Below the pieces are notes generated by a model, which worked only from the letters and a program-made list of their open reading frames with translations, ran no database searches and was not told the DNA's origin. 64,000 bases of DNA from Clostridium sp. JN-1. GTDB lineage: Bacteria; Bacillota; Clostridia; Clostridiales; Clostridiaceae. Shown here piece after piece: positions 36,019-45,356 of the stretch. Where the stretch lies: NCBI RefSeq assembly GCF_003718715.1, contig NZ_CP033465.1:1488001-1552000 (forward strand), written 5' to 3'. The position numbers and the translations under genes are program-made. Position 1 is the stretch's first letter. Each line of letters begins with the position of its first letter.

Positions 36019-36337
36019 ATAAAATATTAATTATTGAAACTGCATTTAGTATATCATAATTAATATATATAAGTCAATTTAGATGTTTTAACGACTTAAT
36101 AGTATACCCTATTTTATTTATAATTACATGTAAATTTAGATATTTTAACAACTCAAAAAAAATTACATATAATTATAAATAAAATAGGGTATACTATGTT
36201 GGTTTAGTTTACATTTAATGTTATTAACATAATATTTAATATGTTAATAACATATTAAAACATAAATACTATTTCAAATAATTTTCTTCCCATAATCAAA
36301 ACTCCCTTCTTCATACACTTAGTATTTAAAAAAAGGA
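36019..36337. repeat. Intergenic inverted and direct repeats
   Basis: Arms of 27 bp match exactly: TAGTATACCCTATTTTATTT onward at 36100-36126, and the complement at 36170-36196, with a second 6-bp paired stretch inside. A direct repeat of about 23 bp with three differences (AATTTAGATGTTTTAACG at 36076-36098; AATTTAGATATTTTAACA at 36133-36155) overlaps this structure. A third structure, ATGTTATTAACATA with its complement at 36218-36253, follows. No gene is present. The first could be a small mobile-element relic or a large regulatory hairpin. Confidence 0.6.
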
Positions 36338-36362
36338 GCTTAATTATTCTGAATAAATTAAG
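36328..36362 (-). terminator. Terminator of the metal ATPase gene
   Basis: On the minus strand CTTAATT pairs with AATTAAG, followed by CTCCTTTTTTT. Confidence 0.7.
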
Positions 36363-36385
36363 TTTTTACTTGGGAACCACCTATA

Positions 36386-38503
36386 TTAATTTTTCATATA
36401 AAGGATCCTTGTTGCATTTAATACAGCTATAAGTGCAACTCCAACATCTCCAAAAACCGCTTCCCACATTGTAGCAAAACCTATTAATCCAAGTATCATA
36501 ATGCATAACTTTACTCCTAATGCAAATATGATATTTTGCCAAACAATATTTTTAGTTCTTTTTGCAATTTTCATGGCCGCTGATATTTTGGATGTTTTAT
36601 CATCCATTATAACAATGTCTGCTGCTTCAATTGCTGCATCAGACCCTACCCCGCCCATTGCAATTCCTATGTCAGCTCTTGCAAGAACTGGTGCATCATT
36701 TACACCATCTCCTACAAAAATAAGTTTGCCATCACGTGATTTTTGATCATATAAAGCTTCAAGTTTCTCAACTTTTTGATGAGGTAAGAGTTCAAAATAC
36801 ACTTTATCTAATTCAAGTTCTTGAGCTACTTTTTTACTAGCCAGTTCATTATCACCAGTTAGCATAACAATCTTCTTAACACCAATATCTTTAAGCTCTT
36901 TTATTGCAAGTTTAGAATCATCCTTAACTTCATCGTCTATAATAATATACCCTGCATATTTTTTATCTACAGATAAATGAATAATAGTACCTTGATAATT
37001 AATGTGTGCATATTCAATCTTCTCCTTGTCCATTAATTTAGTATTTCCAGCAAGTACATTTTTCCCGTATACAGTTGCACTAATTCCAAGTCCTGATATT
37101 TCTTCGTAATCTTCAATTTTAGATTCATCAATATCTTTTCCATAAGCCTTACGTATTGAAATTGCAATTGGATGATTTGAATAAGTTTCTGCCATTGCTG
37201 CATATTCAATTAATTCTTCTTTTTTGATACCTTGAACTGTACTTACATCAACTACCTTAAATACACCTTTTGTAAGCGTACCTGTTTTATCAAATACTAT
37301 TGTATCTACTTTATTTAAAGCTTCTAGATAATTTCCACCCTTAACTAAGATTCCATTTTTGGAAGCAGCACCAATTCCACCGAAAAAACTTAATGGAATT
37401 GATATAACAAGTGCACATGGACATGAGACAACTAAAAATATCAGAGCTTTGTACACACTTTGTGAAAAAGTTATATTTTTTATAAAAATCGGAGCCAAAA
37501 ATACAACTGCTAGTGCTGCAAAAACAACAACTGGAGTATAGTACCTTGCAAACTTAGTTATAAAGTTTTCTGTAGGAGCCTTTTTGGAACTTGCATTTTC
37601 AACTAATTGTAATATCTTTGATATAGTCGATTCTCCAAATTCCTTGCTTACCTCTATAGTTAAAAGTCCATTTTTATTTATAAATCCGCCAAATACATCG
37701 TCATTTACTTCAACTTTTCTAGGTACTGATTCTCCTGTAAGATTTGAAGTATCAACCATTGATTTTCCTTCAATTATTTTTCCATCAAGAGGAATTTTTT
37801 CTCCTGGCTTAACGATAATGATGTCACCTATTTTTACATCATCAGGTGAAATTCTCATTATTTCATTTCCACTTTTCACATTTGCAAAATCAGGTCTTAT
37901 ATCCATGAGTGAAGATATTGACCTTCTTGACTTATCTACAGCTAGATCCTGAAAAAATTCACCTACTTGATAAAATAGCATAACCGCAACTCCCTCTGGA
38001 TATTGCTTTATTGAAAATGCACCCAAAGTTGCAATAAGCATTAAAAAGTTTTCATCAAATATTGATCCTTTTTTAATATTGTTAAATGCCTTAAGTATAA
38101 CCTCTCCGCCAACTATAATATAACTTATTAAATATAGTATAAATTCAATGTAATATTGGAACTTAAGAATCATAGCTGTGGAAAATAAAATACCACCTAT
38201 TATTAGTTGGATCAATTTTAGTTTTCTACCATCACTTTCATTCTTAGAATCACCTTTAATCTTAATATTACTTTTAGACACTATATTTACATCTGGTTCT
38301 ATTTCTTTTACTATACTTTTAATTTCTGTAATAATGCTGCTCTTATCATAACCTTCATCAGTTTCTATAATTAGCTTTTTAGAAACAAAATTTAAATTTG
38401 CACTTTTCATACCATTTATATTACATACTTTTCTTTCAATTTTAGATGCACAATTAGGACAATCTAATCCTTCCAATATGAATTCATCTCTTATGACCTT
38501 CAT
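36386..38503 (-). CDS. P1B-type Zn/Cd/Pb-transporting ATPase
   Basis: A metal exporter of about 705 residues. An N-terminal metal-binding domain has GLDCPNCASKIE. The transmembrane ion site SCPCALVIS (CPC) is followed by the phosphorylation site DKTGTLT and the hinge VGDGVNDAPVLARAD. The CPC and late-helix residues fit the CadA/ZntA group rather than Cu ATPases. Start 38503 is preferred, since GGGG is 9 bases before it; 38512 is also possible. A SmtB/CadC-like palindrome lies upstream at 38559-38578, but no ArsR-type gene is adjacent. The ATPase gene is followed by its own terminator. Confidence 0.9.
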   Translation of the reverse strand: MKVIRDEFILEGLDCPNCASKIERKVCNINGMKSANLNFVSKKLIIETDEGYDKSSIITEIKSIVKEIEPDVNIVSKSNIKIKGDSKNESDGRKLKLIQLIIGGILFSTAMILKFQYYIEFILYLISYIIVGGEVILKAFNNIKKGSIFDENFLMLIATLGAFSIKQYPEGVAVMLFYQVGEFFQDLAVDKSRRSISSLMDIRPDFANVKSGNEIMRISPDDVKIGDIIIVKPGEKIPLDGKIIEGKSMVDTSNLTGESVPRKVEVNDDVFGGFINKNGLLTIEVSKEFGESTISKILQLVENASSKKAPTENFITKFARYYTPVVVFAALAVVFLAPIFIKNITFSQSVYKALIFLVVSCPCALVISIPLSFFGGIGAASKNGILVKGGNYLEALNKVDTIVFDKTGTLTKGVFKVVDVSTVQGIKKEELIEYAAMAETYSNHPIAISIRKAYGKDIDESKIEDYEEISGLGISATVYGKNVLAGNTKLMDKEKIEYAHINYQGTIIHLSVDKKYAGYIIIDDEVKDDSKLAIKELKDIGVKKIVMLTGDNELASKKVAQELELDKVYFELLPHQKVEKLEALYDQKSRDGKLIFVGDGVNDAPVLARADIGIAMGGVGSDAAIEAADIVIMDDKTSKISAAMKIAKRTKNIVWQNIIFALGVKLCIMILGLIGFATMWEAVFGDVGVALIAVLNATRILYMKN

Positions 38504-38558
38504 ATCCTTCATCCCCTTTAAAATTAAGATTTATAAAGTTATAAAACTCTATATTTAC

Positions 38559-38578
38559 ATATGAATATATGTTCATAT
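38559..38578 (-). promoter_or_regulatory. SmtB/CadC-like metal-repressor operator
   Basis: ATATGAATATATGTTCATAT is a perfect dyad (ATATGAA, 6 bp, TTCATAT), the pattern bound by ArsR/SmtB repressors. It lies about 55 bp before the start codon of the metal ATPase. The repressor must be encoded elsewhere. Confidence 0.7.
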
Positions 38579-38635
38579 ATCATGATATGAAAAATTTCAC
38601 ATTTTGTCAACTATTTAAACCTAAATATATAAATA

Positions 38636-38684
38636 AAACAGACTAGAAATCTCAACTTAAAGTTAAAGTTCCTAATCTGTTTTA
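38636..38684 (-). terminator. Terminator of gpsA
   Basis: AAAACAGA(C)TAG pairs with CTA(A)TCTGTTTT around a long loop. On the minus strand a T-rich run follows. Confidence 0.6.
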
Positions 38685-38697
38685 CTGTAACATAATT

Positions 38698-39660
38698 TTA
38701 AAATTCAAATTTCAAAGGTCTCATAAATAAATCAAGCAGTGTCCTTGAAACTTCCTTATTTTCAAATATAACTTTATACAAAGCATTACAAATTGGAAGT
38801 TCTATATCGTATTGCTTTGATAATTCTACTAAAGCTTTTATAGTTGAAACCCCTTCTGCTAATTTATCAAATTTTTTATTCTTTACAAAATCTTCTCCAA
38901 ATCTCCTATTATGGCTGTGCTTAGAAAATAATGTTGCTTCATAATCTCCTAAATGACTTAGCCCATATATTGTAATATCATTTCCTCCCATAGCTCTTAC
39001 CAATCGTGATATTTCTCTAGTTCCTCTTGCCATAAGTGCTCCTTTTAAACTTGTATATCCAAGTCCATCCAGCATACCAGCTGCTATACCAATGACATTC
39101 TTAGAAGCAGCTCCAATTTCATTGCCTATTAAATCTTGGCCATAGTAAAACCTTATCAAATCACTATTTAATACACCTACAAGCTTTTTAGTTATATCAA
39201 TGTTTTCTGAACCTATTACCATGCAGTTTGGTATTCCTGCTACGAAATCTTGAACATGCCCTGGACCTACCCATATTGCAACATTAATATTACTTCCCAT
39301 TTCTTCCTTAAAAACTTGTGTAAGTCTCTTACCACTTGAAGCTTCTAGTCCCTTCATACAAAGTATGAATATTTTATTTTCCTTATCCGGCATAGAACTT
39401 AATTTTTGTGCAAATCCACGTAATCCCTGCGAACTTATTGATATTATTATTATATCTGCACTAGTAAAGGCATCTTCTAAGGAATTACTTAAACAAATTT
39501 CTTGAGGTAATGTAAGATATTCATTTTTTCTATACTGTTTTAGTATGCTGTAATTATGTGAACCTTTTCTTCCCCAAAGGATTACATTATGACCTATACT
39601 ATTACAGTAGTATGCTAAAAAACTTCCCCATCGTCCGCAACCTAATACTGAAATATTCAT
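38698..39660 (-). CDS. gpsA: Glycerol-3-phosphate dehydrogenase, NAD(P)-dependent
   Basis: A 320-residue enzyme that makes glycerol-3-phosphate for phospholipids. The nucleotide motif GCGRWGSFLA (7-16) starts the Rossmann fold. GLEASSGKRL and AASKNVIGIAAGMLDGLG contain the conserved lysines, and ALMARGTREISRL is the signature of the catalytic domain. The sequence is somewhat divergent from well-known GpsA proteins, but no key residue is missing. It is transcribed alone and divergently from mltG. Confidence 0.85.
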   Translation of the reverse strand: MNISVLGCGRWGSFLAYYCNSIGHNVILWGRKGSHNYSILKQYRKNEYLTLPQEICLSNSLEDAFTSADIIIISISSQGLRGFAQKLSSMPDKENKIFILCMKGLEASSGKRLTQVFKEEMGSNINVAIWVGPGHVQDFVAGIPNCMVIGSENIDITKKLVGVLNSDLIRFYYGQDLIGNEIGAASKNVIGIAAGMLDGLGYTSLKGALMARGTREISRLVRAMGGNDITIYGLSHLGDYEATLFSKHSHNRRFGEDFVKNKKFDKLAEGVSTIKALVELSKQYDIELPICNALYKVIFENKEVSRTLLDLFMRPLKFEF

Positions 39661-39957
39661 TTTTACCTCCTAATACATTTTTATTATTTTTTCCAAAATC
39701 AATTTTTATATTATTATTGGATAATTAATATAATTTACTTAATTTATTCTACCACACCACAAAGTGGATATGTACCCAACTTACTTATATATTATATAAA
39801 TATAACATGATATCCTCCAGCATTTAATTTAATCTTCAAAAATTTTTTATTATAAAAAGTCCTTTAAAGTTTTAAATTTATAACAAAATGTTTTTTAATA
39901 TTTTATTATTAAGTGTTAAAATAAAATAGAGATTATATAATAACAAGGAGAACAGCC

Positions 39958-40962
39958 ATGAAAAAAAAGCATACCTTAACAGTCATAATAATTTTAATAA
40001 TAATATTGGGAGGACTTTTTTATGTCAATAAATCATTGTGTACAACTAAAAATACTTCTACAATAAAAATACAAATACCTAAAAATTCTTCTACTGAAGA
40101 AGTAACTAATATTTTATATGGTAATTCCATTATAAAAAATAAAGATTATTTCATGTTTATGAAGAAAACATTTTATAAAAATAAAGTAATTCAATCAGGT
40201 AACTTTTCAATACCTGAACAAATATCATTTTCAGTACTTACTGATATACTGTCTAGAAATTATAAAGATGGCAATACAGTAAAAATAACAATACCTGAAG
40301 GCTATACAAATGAACAAATAGGGGAACTTTTAGAGGAAAATAAATTGGTAAGTAAATCAAGCTTTTTACATGCAGTACAAAACTGGACATCCAATGACTA
40401 CTGGTTTTTAAATAATATACCGCAAGGTCCGCATAGATTAGAGGGTTTCTTATTTCCAGACACATATTATTTTGACAAAAAAACTTCAAATTCAGATGAA
40501 ATAATAAAAACAATGCTGGGACAATTTGACGATGAAGTTTCTCCATACAAAGATTATATTATAAGTGAAAATTATAACGTAAGGAACTTGGTTACAGTTG
40601 CATCTTTAGTTGAAAAAGAAGCACGTAAAGATGTTGATAGGCCAAAAATTGCAAGTGTAATATATAATAGGCTAAATAAAAACATGCCTCTTCAAATAGA
40701 TGCTTCCATTCTTTATGTTATTGGGCATAAGGACAAACTTTATAATAAGGATTTAACTGTGAAATCACCTTATAATACTTATACAAACAAAGGTTTAACT
40801 CCTTCACCAATATGTAATCCTGGAAAGAAATCAATAGATGCTGCAATATATCCATCAAAAACTAATTACCTTTATTATGTTTTAAATCAACAAACAAATG
40901 AACATGTATTTGCAAATACCTATGAAGAACACATGAAAAACGTAAAAAAATATGTAAAATAA
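39958..40962 (+). CDS. mltG: Endolytic murein transglycosylase MltG
   Basis: A 334-residue protein with an N-terminal membrane segment (about 5-23) and an extracytoplasmic YceG domain. TVASLVEKEARKDVDRPKIA (about 213-232) contains the catalytic glutamate, and IDASILYVIG and PSPICNPGKKSIDAA are conserved. MltG cleaves nascent glycan strands and so sets their length. AAGGAG precedes the ATG. It is the only gene in its unit. Confidence 0.9.
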   Translation: MKKKHTLTVIIILIIILGGLFYVNKSLCTTKNTSTIKIQIPKNSSTEEVTNILYGNSIIKNKDYFMFMKKTFYKNKVIQSGNFSIPEQISFSVLTDILSRNYKDGNTVKITIPEGYTNEQIGELLEENKLVSKSSFLHAVQNWTSNDYWFLNNIPQGPHRLEGFLFPDTYYFDKKTSNSDEIIKTMLGQFDDEVSPYKDYIISENYNVRNLVTVASLVEKEARKDVDRPKIASVIYNRLNKNMPLQIDASILYVIGHKDKLYNKDLTVKSPYNTYTNKGLTPSPICNPGKKSIDAAIYPSKTNYLYYVLNQQTNEHVFANTYEEHMKNVKKYVK

Positions 40963-40978
40963 GCATTTAGTAATTTTG

Positions 40979-41012
40979 TATAGTGTTTCTAGTTTGGAAC
41001 TAGAAGCACTAT
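40979..41012 (+). terminator. Hairpin after mltG
   Basis: TATAGTG(T)TTCTAGTT pairs with AACTAGAA(G)CACTATA around TGG, with one mismatch. A clear T-run is absent. Confidence 0.5.
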
Positions 41013-41080
41013 ATGAATATAATTTATACTCTAATACAAGTCCAGCTCTCATTTCTTTTAAGTTCTCTATAAATTATAAC

Positions 41081-41109
41081 TTGACATACTTAAACTATAG
41101 TAATATAAT
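41081..41109 (+). promoter_or_regulatory. Consensus sigma-A promoter
   Basis: TTGACA at 41081-41086 and TATAAT at 41104-41109 are both perfect, with a 17-bp spacer. It is the best match in the window and lies 38 bp before the small gene. Confidence 0.85.
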
Positions 41110-41146
41110 ATAAGAATTGATGGAAATAAGGAAAGAAGGTGGAAAT

Positions 41147-41266
41147 TTGAATAAGAAATCTATATTAATAACTCCTGATGTTATAGAAGAATGTCTTTGT
41201 GAGTCACTTGATATTCTTGAAAAGAATACTCAATCATATAAGAAAATAAAGAAAAGCTCTAAATAG
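41147..41266 (+). CDS. 39-residue protein, unrecognised
   Basis: A 39-residue frame starting at TTG and reading NKKSILITPDVIEECLCESLD, then ILEKNTQSYKKIKKSSK. It is amphipathic and basic at its end, with two cysteines three residues apart (EECLCES). The ribosome site AAGGTGG is 5 bases before the TTG. The perfect promoter at 41081-41109 supports expression. It could also be a leader RNA whose frame is accidental, so I rate it moderate. No family is recognised. Confidence 0.55.
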   Translation: MNKKSILITPDVIEECLCESLDILEKNTQSYKKIKKSSK

Positions 41267-41553
41267 TTTAAACTTTTAATTTAATCATCAAGTTAATATG
41301 CAAGATGCATTTCGATAACTCATAACTCATTTTTAAGTGCATTATTTATCTAATCTTTTAATGTATTCTCATATTTTGAAATCCTATGATTTTAAATTTT
41401 TATATGGTTATTATTTTTAAAGTTAATTTGTGTTTTAATTTAAAAAACAAATTTTACTCATAAATTAACTTTAGCTAATAACCATATACCATAACCAAGT
41501 TTAATATTTACATTACATTATTATTTAAATCATCTAATTTGAGTTTGTTGTTA
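41267..41553. repeat. Intergenic region with a large hairpin
   Basis: Paired arms TATATGGTTATTA (41401-41413) with 41476-41488 and AAAGTTAATTT with AAATTAACTTT (about 41419-41429 and 41462-41472) make an 88-bp two-part hairpin with no gene inside. It is downstream of the MFS gene on the minus strand and may be its terminator, or may serve the small gene on the plus strand. Confidence 0.55.
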
Positions 41554-42972
41554 TCATTTTTTACTATTATAAAATCTTAGTGCAGTTATTATAACCCCGA
41601 ATAAGCAAAGAATTCCTGCGCTTATATATACACATCTCATTCCATACATAAATATATCATCTCTGCCCTTTATATAATCAGTTACCCTATATCCAACTTT
41701 ATAACTCATCCTATTATATAATAGAGCAGTTGAAAGCGAAGTTCCTAAAACAAATCCTAAATTTCTAATAAGGGCATTTACGCTCCCAGCTATGCCAAGC
41801 TTATCTTTTGCCACAGTAGACATAACTAATGAATTATTTGGTGATTGAAACATTCCATTTCCTACAGTCATTATTACTATATACAAAATCAAAGTTATTA
41901 CAGATGATCGTTCATTTAAACTAGATATTAAAAATAATCCCAAACTTGTAAACGTAAGTCCAATAAGTGTAAGTATTTCTGAGCCAATTTTGTCTGACAC
42001 ATATCCGCTAAAAGGAGCTACAACAGATAAAACGATTGGAGATACCATCATGAAAAAACCTGTTATTGCTGGCGAAAATTTTAAAGTATCTTGAAAATAA
42101 AATGGCAGTATTATATTAGATGCACTAATTGCAATGAATGAAATAAATGCACATAGTATGCTCACTGAAAATAAACTATTGTTAAATATACTCAATTGAA
42201 GCAGTGGAATCTCTATTTTGTATTCAATCATGATGAACAATACAAAGGTTATAAATGAAATAACAAAAGCAGAAATTATAATTGGATTATTATATCCTAT
42301 AGTTTGTCCTTGTCCCAGCGCTCCAAATAAAAGTATAATAGATATTACAAATAAAGAAGCTCCTTTTGTATCGAACTTTTCTCCATGTACCATATGCGGC
42401 TTTGGAAATATTTTTATTGTTAGTACAAATACAATTATTCCTATTGGTACATTTATTAAAAAAATATATTTCCAGCTCAAAGCAGAAACTATAATACCAC
42501 CAATTGGAGGACCAGCCATTGAACCCAACGCAACAAATGTACCTAAAACTCCAAGAGCCCTTCCCCTTTCATTTGCAGGAAAAACTTGAGTTATAATTCC
42601 TTGATTTGTAGCCATTGTAGCTGAGGCACCTACTGCCTGAATTACCCTTGCTGTTATAAGTAGTGGTAATGAATTTGTAAGTCCGCATAATAATGATCCA
42701 ATTGTAAAAACTACTAATCCATATTTAAATACCCTTGTCTTCCCTACCATGTCCCCCAATCTTCCAAAAATTAAAATAGTTGCTGCAACAGTTATTAAAA
42801 AACTTGTAACAACCCATTCTATACCTGCCATTCCTACATTTAATTTAACTGCCATGTCAGGCAGCGCAACATTTACAATACTTCCATCTAAAGTTGACAT
42901 AAAAGTTGCAGAAAGTACTGTAAATAAAATTAACCATCTCTTTTTATATACTTGAGTTTCAGCTTCGTTCAA
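41554..42972 (-). CDS. MFS drug exporter, DHA2 (EmrB/QacA) family
   Basis: A 472-residue transporter with about 14 membrane helices. The early motif TLDGSIVNVALPDMA and FGRLGDMVGKTRVF (motif A) are typical of drug:proton antiporters of the DHA2 family. It likely exports toxic compounds. The start is TTG at 42970-42972, with AAGGGATGAAAGAGG before it. No regulator gene is adjacent. Substrate cannot be told from sequence. Confidence 0.85.
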   Translation of the reverse strand: MNEAETQVYKKRWLILFTVLSATFMSTLDGSIVNVALPDMAVKLNVGMAGIEWVVTSFLITVAATILIFGRLGDMVGKTRVFKYGLVVFTIGSLLCGLTNSLPLLITARVIQAVGASATMATNQGIITQVFPANERGRALGVLGTFVALGSMAGPPIGGIIVSALSWKYIFLINVPIGIIVFVLTIKIFPKPHMVHGEKFDTKGASLFVISIILLFGALGQGQTIGYNNPIIISAFVISFITFVLFIMIEYKIEIPLLQLSIFNNSLFSVSILCAFISFIAISASNIILPFYFQDTLKFSPAITGFFMMVSPIVLSVVAPFSGYVSDKIGSEILTLIGLTFTSLGLFLISSLNERSSVITLILYIVIMTVGNGMFQSPNNSLVMSTVAKDKLGIAGSVNALIRNLGFVLGTSLSTALLYNRMSYKVGYRVTDYIKGRDDIFMYGMRCVYISAGILCLFGVIITALRFYNSKK

Positions 42973-43101
42973 TCCTCTTTCATCCCTTCACAGATATTTT
43001 TTTATACTCTACTCCATTTTTTAACACCTTCTAGGAAGTTTATTGATACTTCTATATATTCATTACTACTTTCTTTTACTAGGTAAGATAATACAGTATA
43101 A

Positions 43102-43599
43102 CTATACTGTGTAATTTCTTCTTAAAGTTAAAAATTTATAATCAAACGTGATATTCTCATCCATTTTACCATCTATACTCTCTATAACTGTCCAATTTTT
43201 ATAATCTATACTTGGGAAAAAAGTATCTGCTTTAAATTCATAATCAATAAAAGTAAGGTACATTTTCTCAGTATATGGCATAAACTGTCTGTAAATTGAT
43301 TCCCCGCCTATTACAAAATATTCTTCCTTTTCTTTTAAAAAACTTAATACTTCTTCAACCGAATGAGCAATAATTACACTATCATCTTGAACTTTAAAAT
43401 ATTTATTTCTTGTTATAACAATATGTTTTCTATTTGCAAGAACTTGAGGCAGCGACTCAAATGTTTTTCTTCCCATAATTATAGTGTGTCCCATAGTAAT
43501 ATTTTTAAATCTCTCTAAATCTTCTTGAATACGGCATAGGAGTCCATTATTATTTCCAATTGCATTATTTTTATCCACTGCTGCTATTATTGTTACCAT
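43102..43599 (-). CDS. folA: Dihydrofolate reductase
   Basis: A 165-residue NADPH enzyme reducing dihydrofolate. AAVDKNNAIGNNNGLLCRIQEDLERFK starts the fold, with an unusual CRIQ in place of the familiar LPW before the catalytic acid (E or D near residue 27). HTIIMGRKTFESLP and FVIGGESIYRQF are the conserved later motifs. The divergence near residue 22 could affect inhibitor binding. It is separate from the folate operon at 48909-52517, 5 kb away. Confidence 0.9.
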   Translation of the reverse strand: MVTIIAAVDKNNAIGNNNGLLCRIQEDLERFKNITMGHTIIMGRKTFESLPQVLANRKHIVITRNKYFKVQDDSVIIAHSVEEVLSFLKEKEEYFVIGGESIYRQFMPYTEKMYLTFIDYEFKADTFFPSIDYKNWTVIESIDGKMDENITFDYKFLTLRRNYTV

Positions 43600-43790
43600 A
43601 AATCCTCATATCCTCCAACTTACTTACTTTATTTCCTCCTTTGAAATAAACTTTATAACATAATATAAATTATAATACATGATGGCAACTTTTAAAATAT
43701 ATATTAAATTTGAATATTGTTTCCTGTACTTTATCAAAATATAATAGTATGATAAGTATTGTTAAACTAAAGAGTATACGAGGTAAGATT

Positions 43791-45236
43791 ATGAATAAAT
43801 TAAATTTTAAAGATTTTGGATTAAGTCAAGATATATTAGAATCACTTAAAAGACTGGAGTACAAAACTCCATCTGAGGTTCAAGAAAAAGTAATACCACT
43901 TATTTTAAAGAAAAAGGATGTAATAGTTAAGTCACAAACTGGAAGTGGTAAAACTGCAGCATATGCAATACCAATTTGTGAGGAATTAGAATTAGAAGAA
44001 AATAACGTTCAAGTGTTAGTACTCTCCCCAACAAGAGAACTTGCACTTCAAATAAAGGAGGATTTCTCAAACATCGGTAGATTTAAGAGACTAAGATGTG
44101 TAACCGTATTTGGCAAGGAACCTATAAGCATTCAAATAAATAAACTTAAACAGAGAGTTCACGCTGTAGTTGGAACTCCAGGCAGAACACTAGATCACAT
44201 GAAAAGAGGAACATTAAATCTTAAAAATATAAAATATTTGATTATAGATGAAGCAGATGAAATGCTCAATATGGGATTTATAGATCAAGTTAAATCCATA
44301 GTAAGTAAACTGCCTAAGGACAGGATTACACTTTTATTTTCTGCAACTATGCCAGATGAAATACTTAAACTATGTAATGAGTATATGCTAGATCCAATAA
44401 ATGTAGAAATTAAATCTAAAAGTTCTACATTAGATAGAATAAAACAAATTTATTATGAAGTAGAAAATGATAAAAAATTTAATTTGCTGAAGAAGATAGT
44501 ATATACTCAAAGACCTATGAGTTCAATGATATTTTGTTCAACTAAAAAAAATGTAGATGATTTACTTGCAAAAATGAAGAATGAAGGATTTTTATGCGAT
44601 TCTTTTCATGGTGGAATGCTTCAATCTGAGCGAATTAATGTTTTAAATAGATTTAAAAGAGGAGAATTTACTTTTCTCATATGTACTGATATAGCTGCAA
44701 GGGGAATTGATGTTGAAAATATAACACATGTAATAAATTATGACATACCAATGGAAAAAGAAAGTTATATTCATAGGATTGGCAGAACTGCCCGCATAGG
44801 TAAGAGTGGCACTGCTGTGACTTTTGTAACACCTAATCAATATAGATTTTTACAGCAAATAGAAGAAACCTTTAATTTAAATATACAAAGAGCAGAAATT
44901 CCATCTAATGAAGAGGTACAAAATGGAAAACTTATATTTGATAAAGAACTTAAATCCCCTATCAAGCTAAAGACAAACAAAGCTAAAAAAGTAAACAAAG
45001 ATATCATGAAAATATACATAAGTGCAGGCAAGAAGAAAAAAATAAGACCCGGCGACATAGCTGGAACCATTGCAAGTATAGATGGGGTCAGCCCAGATGA
45101 CGTTGGTATAATAGATATAAGAGACAATTTTTCTTATGTTGATATACTTTCTGGCAAGGGAAACATAGTACTTGATGCACTAAAACATAAAACTATAAAA
45201 GGAAAGACAGTAAGAGCAGACAAAGCACAAAAATAG
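43791..45236 (+). CDS. dbpA: DEAD-box RNA helicase, DbpA/YxiN type
   Basis: A 481-residue RNA helicase. SQTGSGKT (48-55), PTRELALQ, GTPGRTLDH, the DEAD motif IDEADEMLNMGF, FSATMP and HRIGRTARIG are all present. The C-terminal 75 residues form the DbpA RNA-binding domain (MKIYISAGKKKKIRPGD to the end), which targets hairpin 92 of 23S rRNA in relatives. So it is likely a ribosome-assembly helicase. ATG 43791 follows GAGGTAAG; an in-frame upstream extension to 43710 has no ribosome site. Confidence 0.92.
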   Translation: MNKLNFKDFGLSQDILESLKRLEYKTPSEVQEKVIPLILKKKDVIVKSQTGSGKTAAYAIPICEELELEENNVQVLVLSPTRELALQIKEDFSNIGRFKRLRCVTVFGKEPISIQINKLKQRVHAVVGTPGRTLDHMKRGTLNLKNIKYLIIDEADEMLNMGFIDQVKSIVSKLPKDRITLLFSATMPDEILKLCNEYMLDPINVEIKSKSSTLDRIKQIYYEVENDKKFNLLKKIVYTQRPMSSMIFCSTKKNVDDLLAKMKNEGFLCDSFHGGMLQSERINVLNRFKRGEFTFLICTDIAARGIDVENITHVINYDIPMEKESYIHRIGRTARIGKSGTAVTFVTPNQYRFLQQIEETFNLNIQRAEIPSNEEVQNGKLIFDKELKSPIKLKTNKAKKVNKDIMKIYISAGKKKKIRPGDIAGTIASIDGVSPDDVGIIDIRDNFSYVDILSGKGNIVLDALKHKTIKGKTVRADKAQK

Positions 45237-45273
45237 TTATCACATTATCGTATCCTTTACACTGCAGTACAAA

Positions 45274-45318
45274 TTTTGTGGTTAGCATATGTATGAAATG
45301 CATAGGCTAACCACAAAA
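45274..45318. terminator. Bidirectional hairpin terminator
   Basis: TTTTGTGGTTAGC pairs with GCTAACCACAAAA around 19 bases, between dbpA and the convergent TerB/beta-helix gene. Confidence 0.7.
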
Positions 45319-45356
45319 CTCAATACCTCATATTATTATACTAGAGCTGAATACAA

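Noticed and set aside
36100-36196. CRISPR-like array
   Set aside because: There are only two inverted arms and one imperfect direct repeat, with no spacer periodicity.
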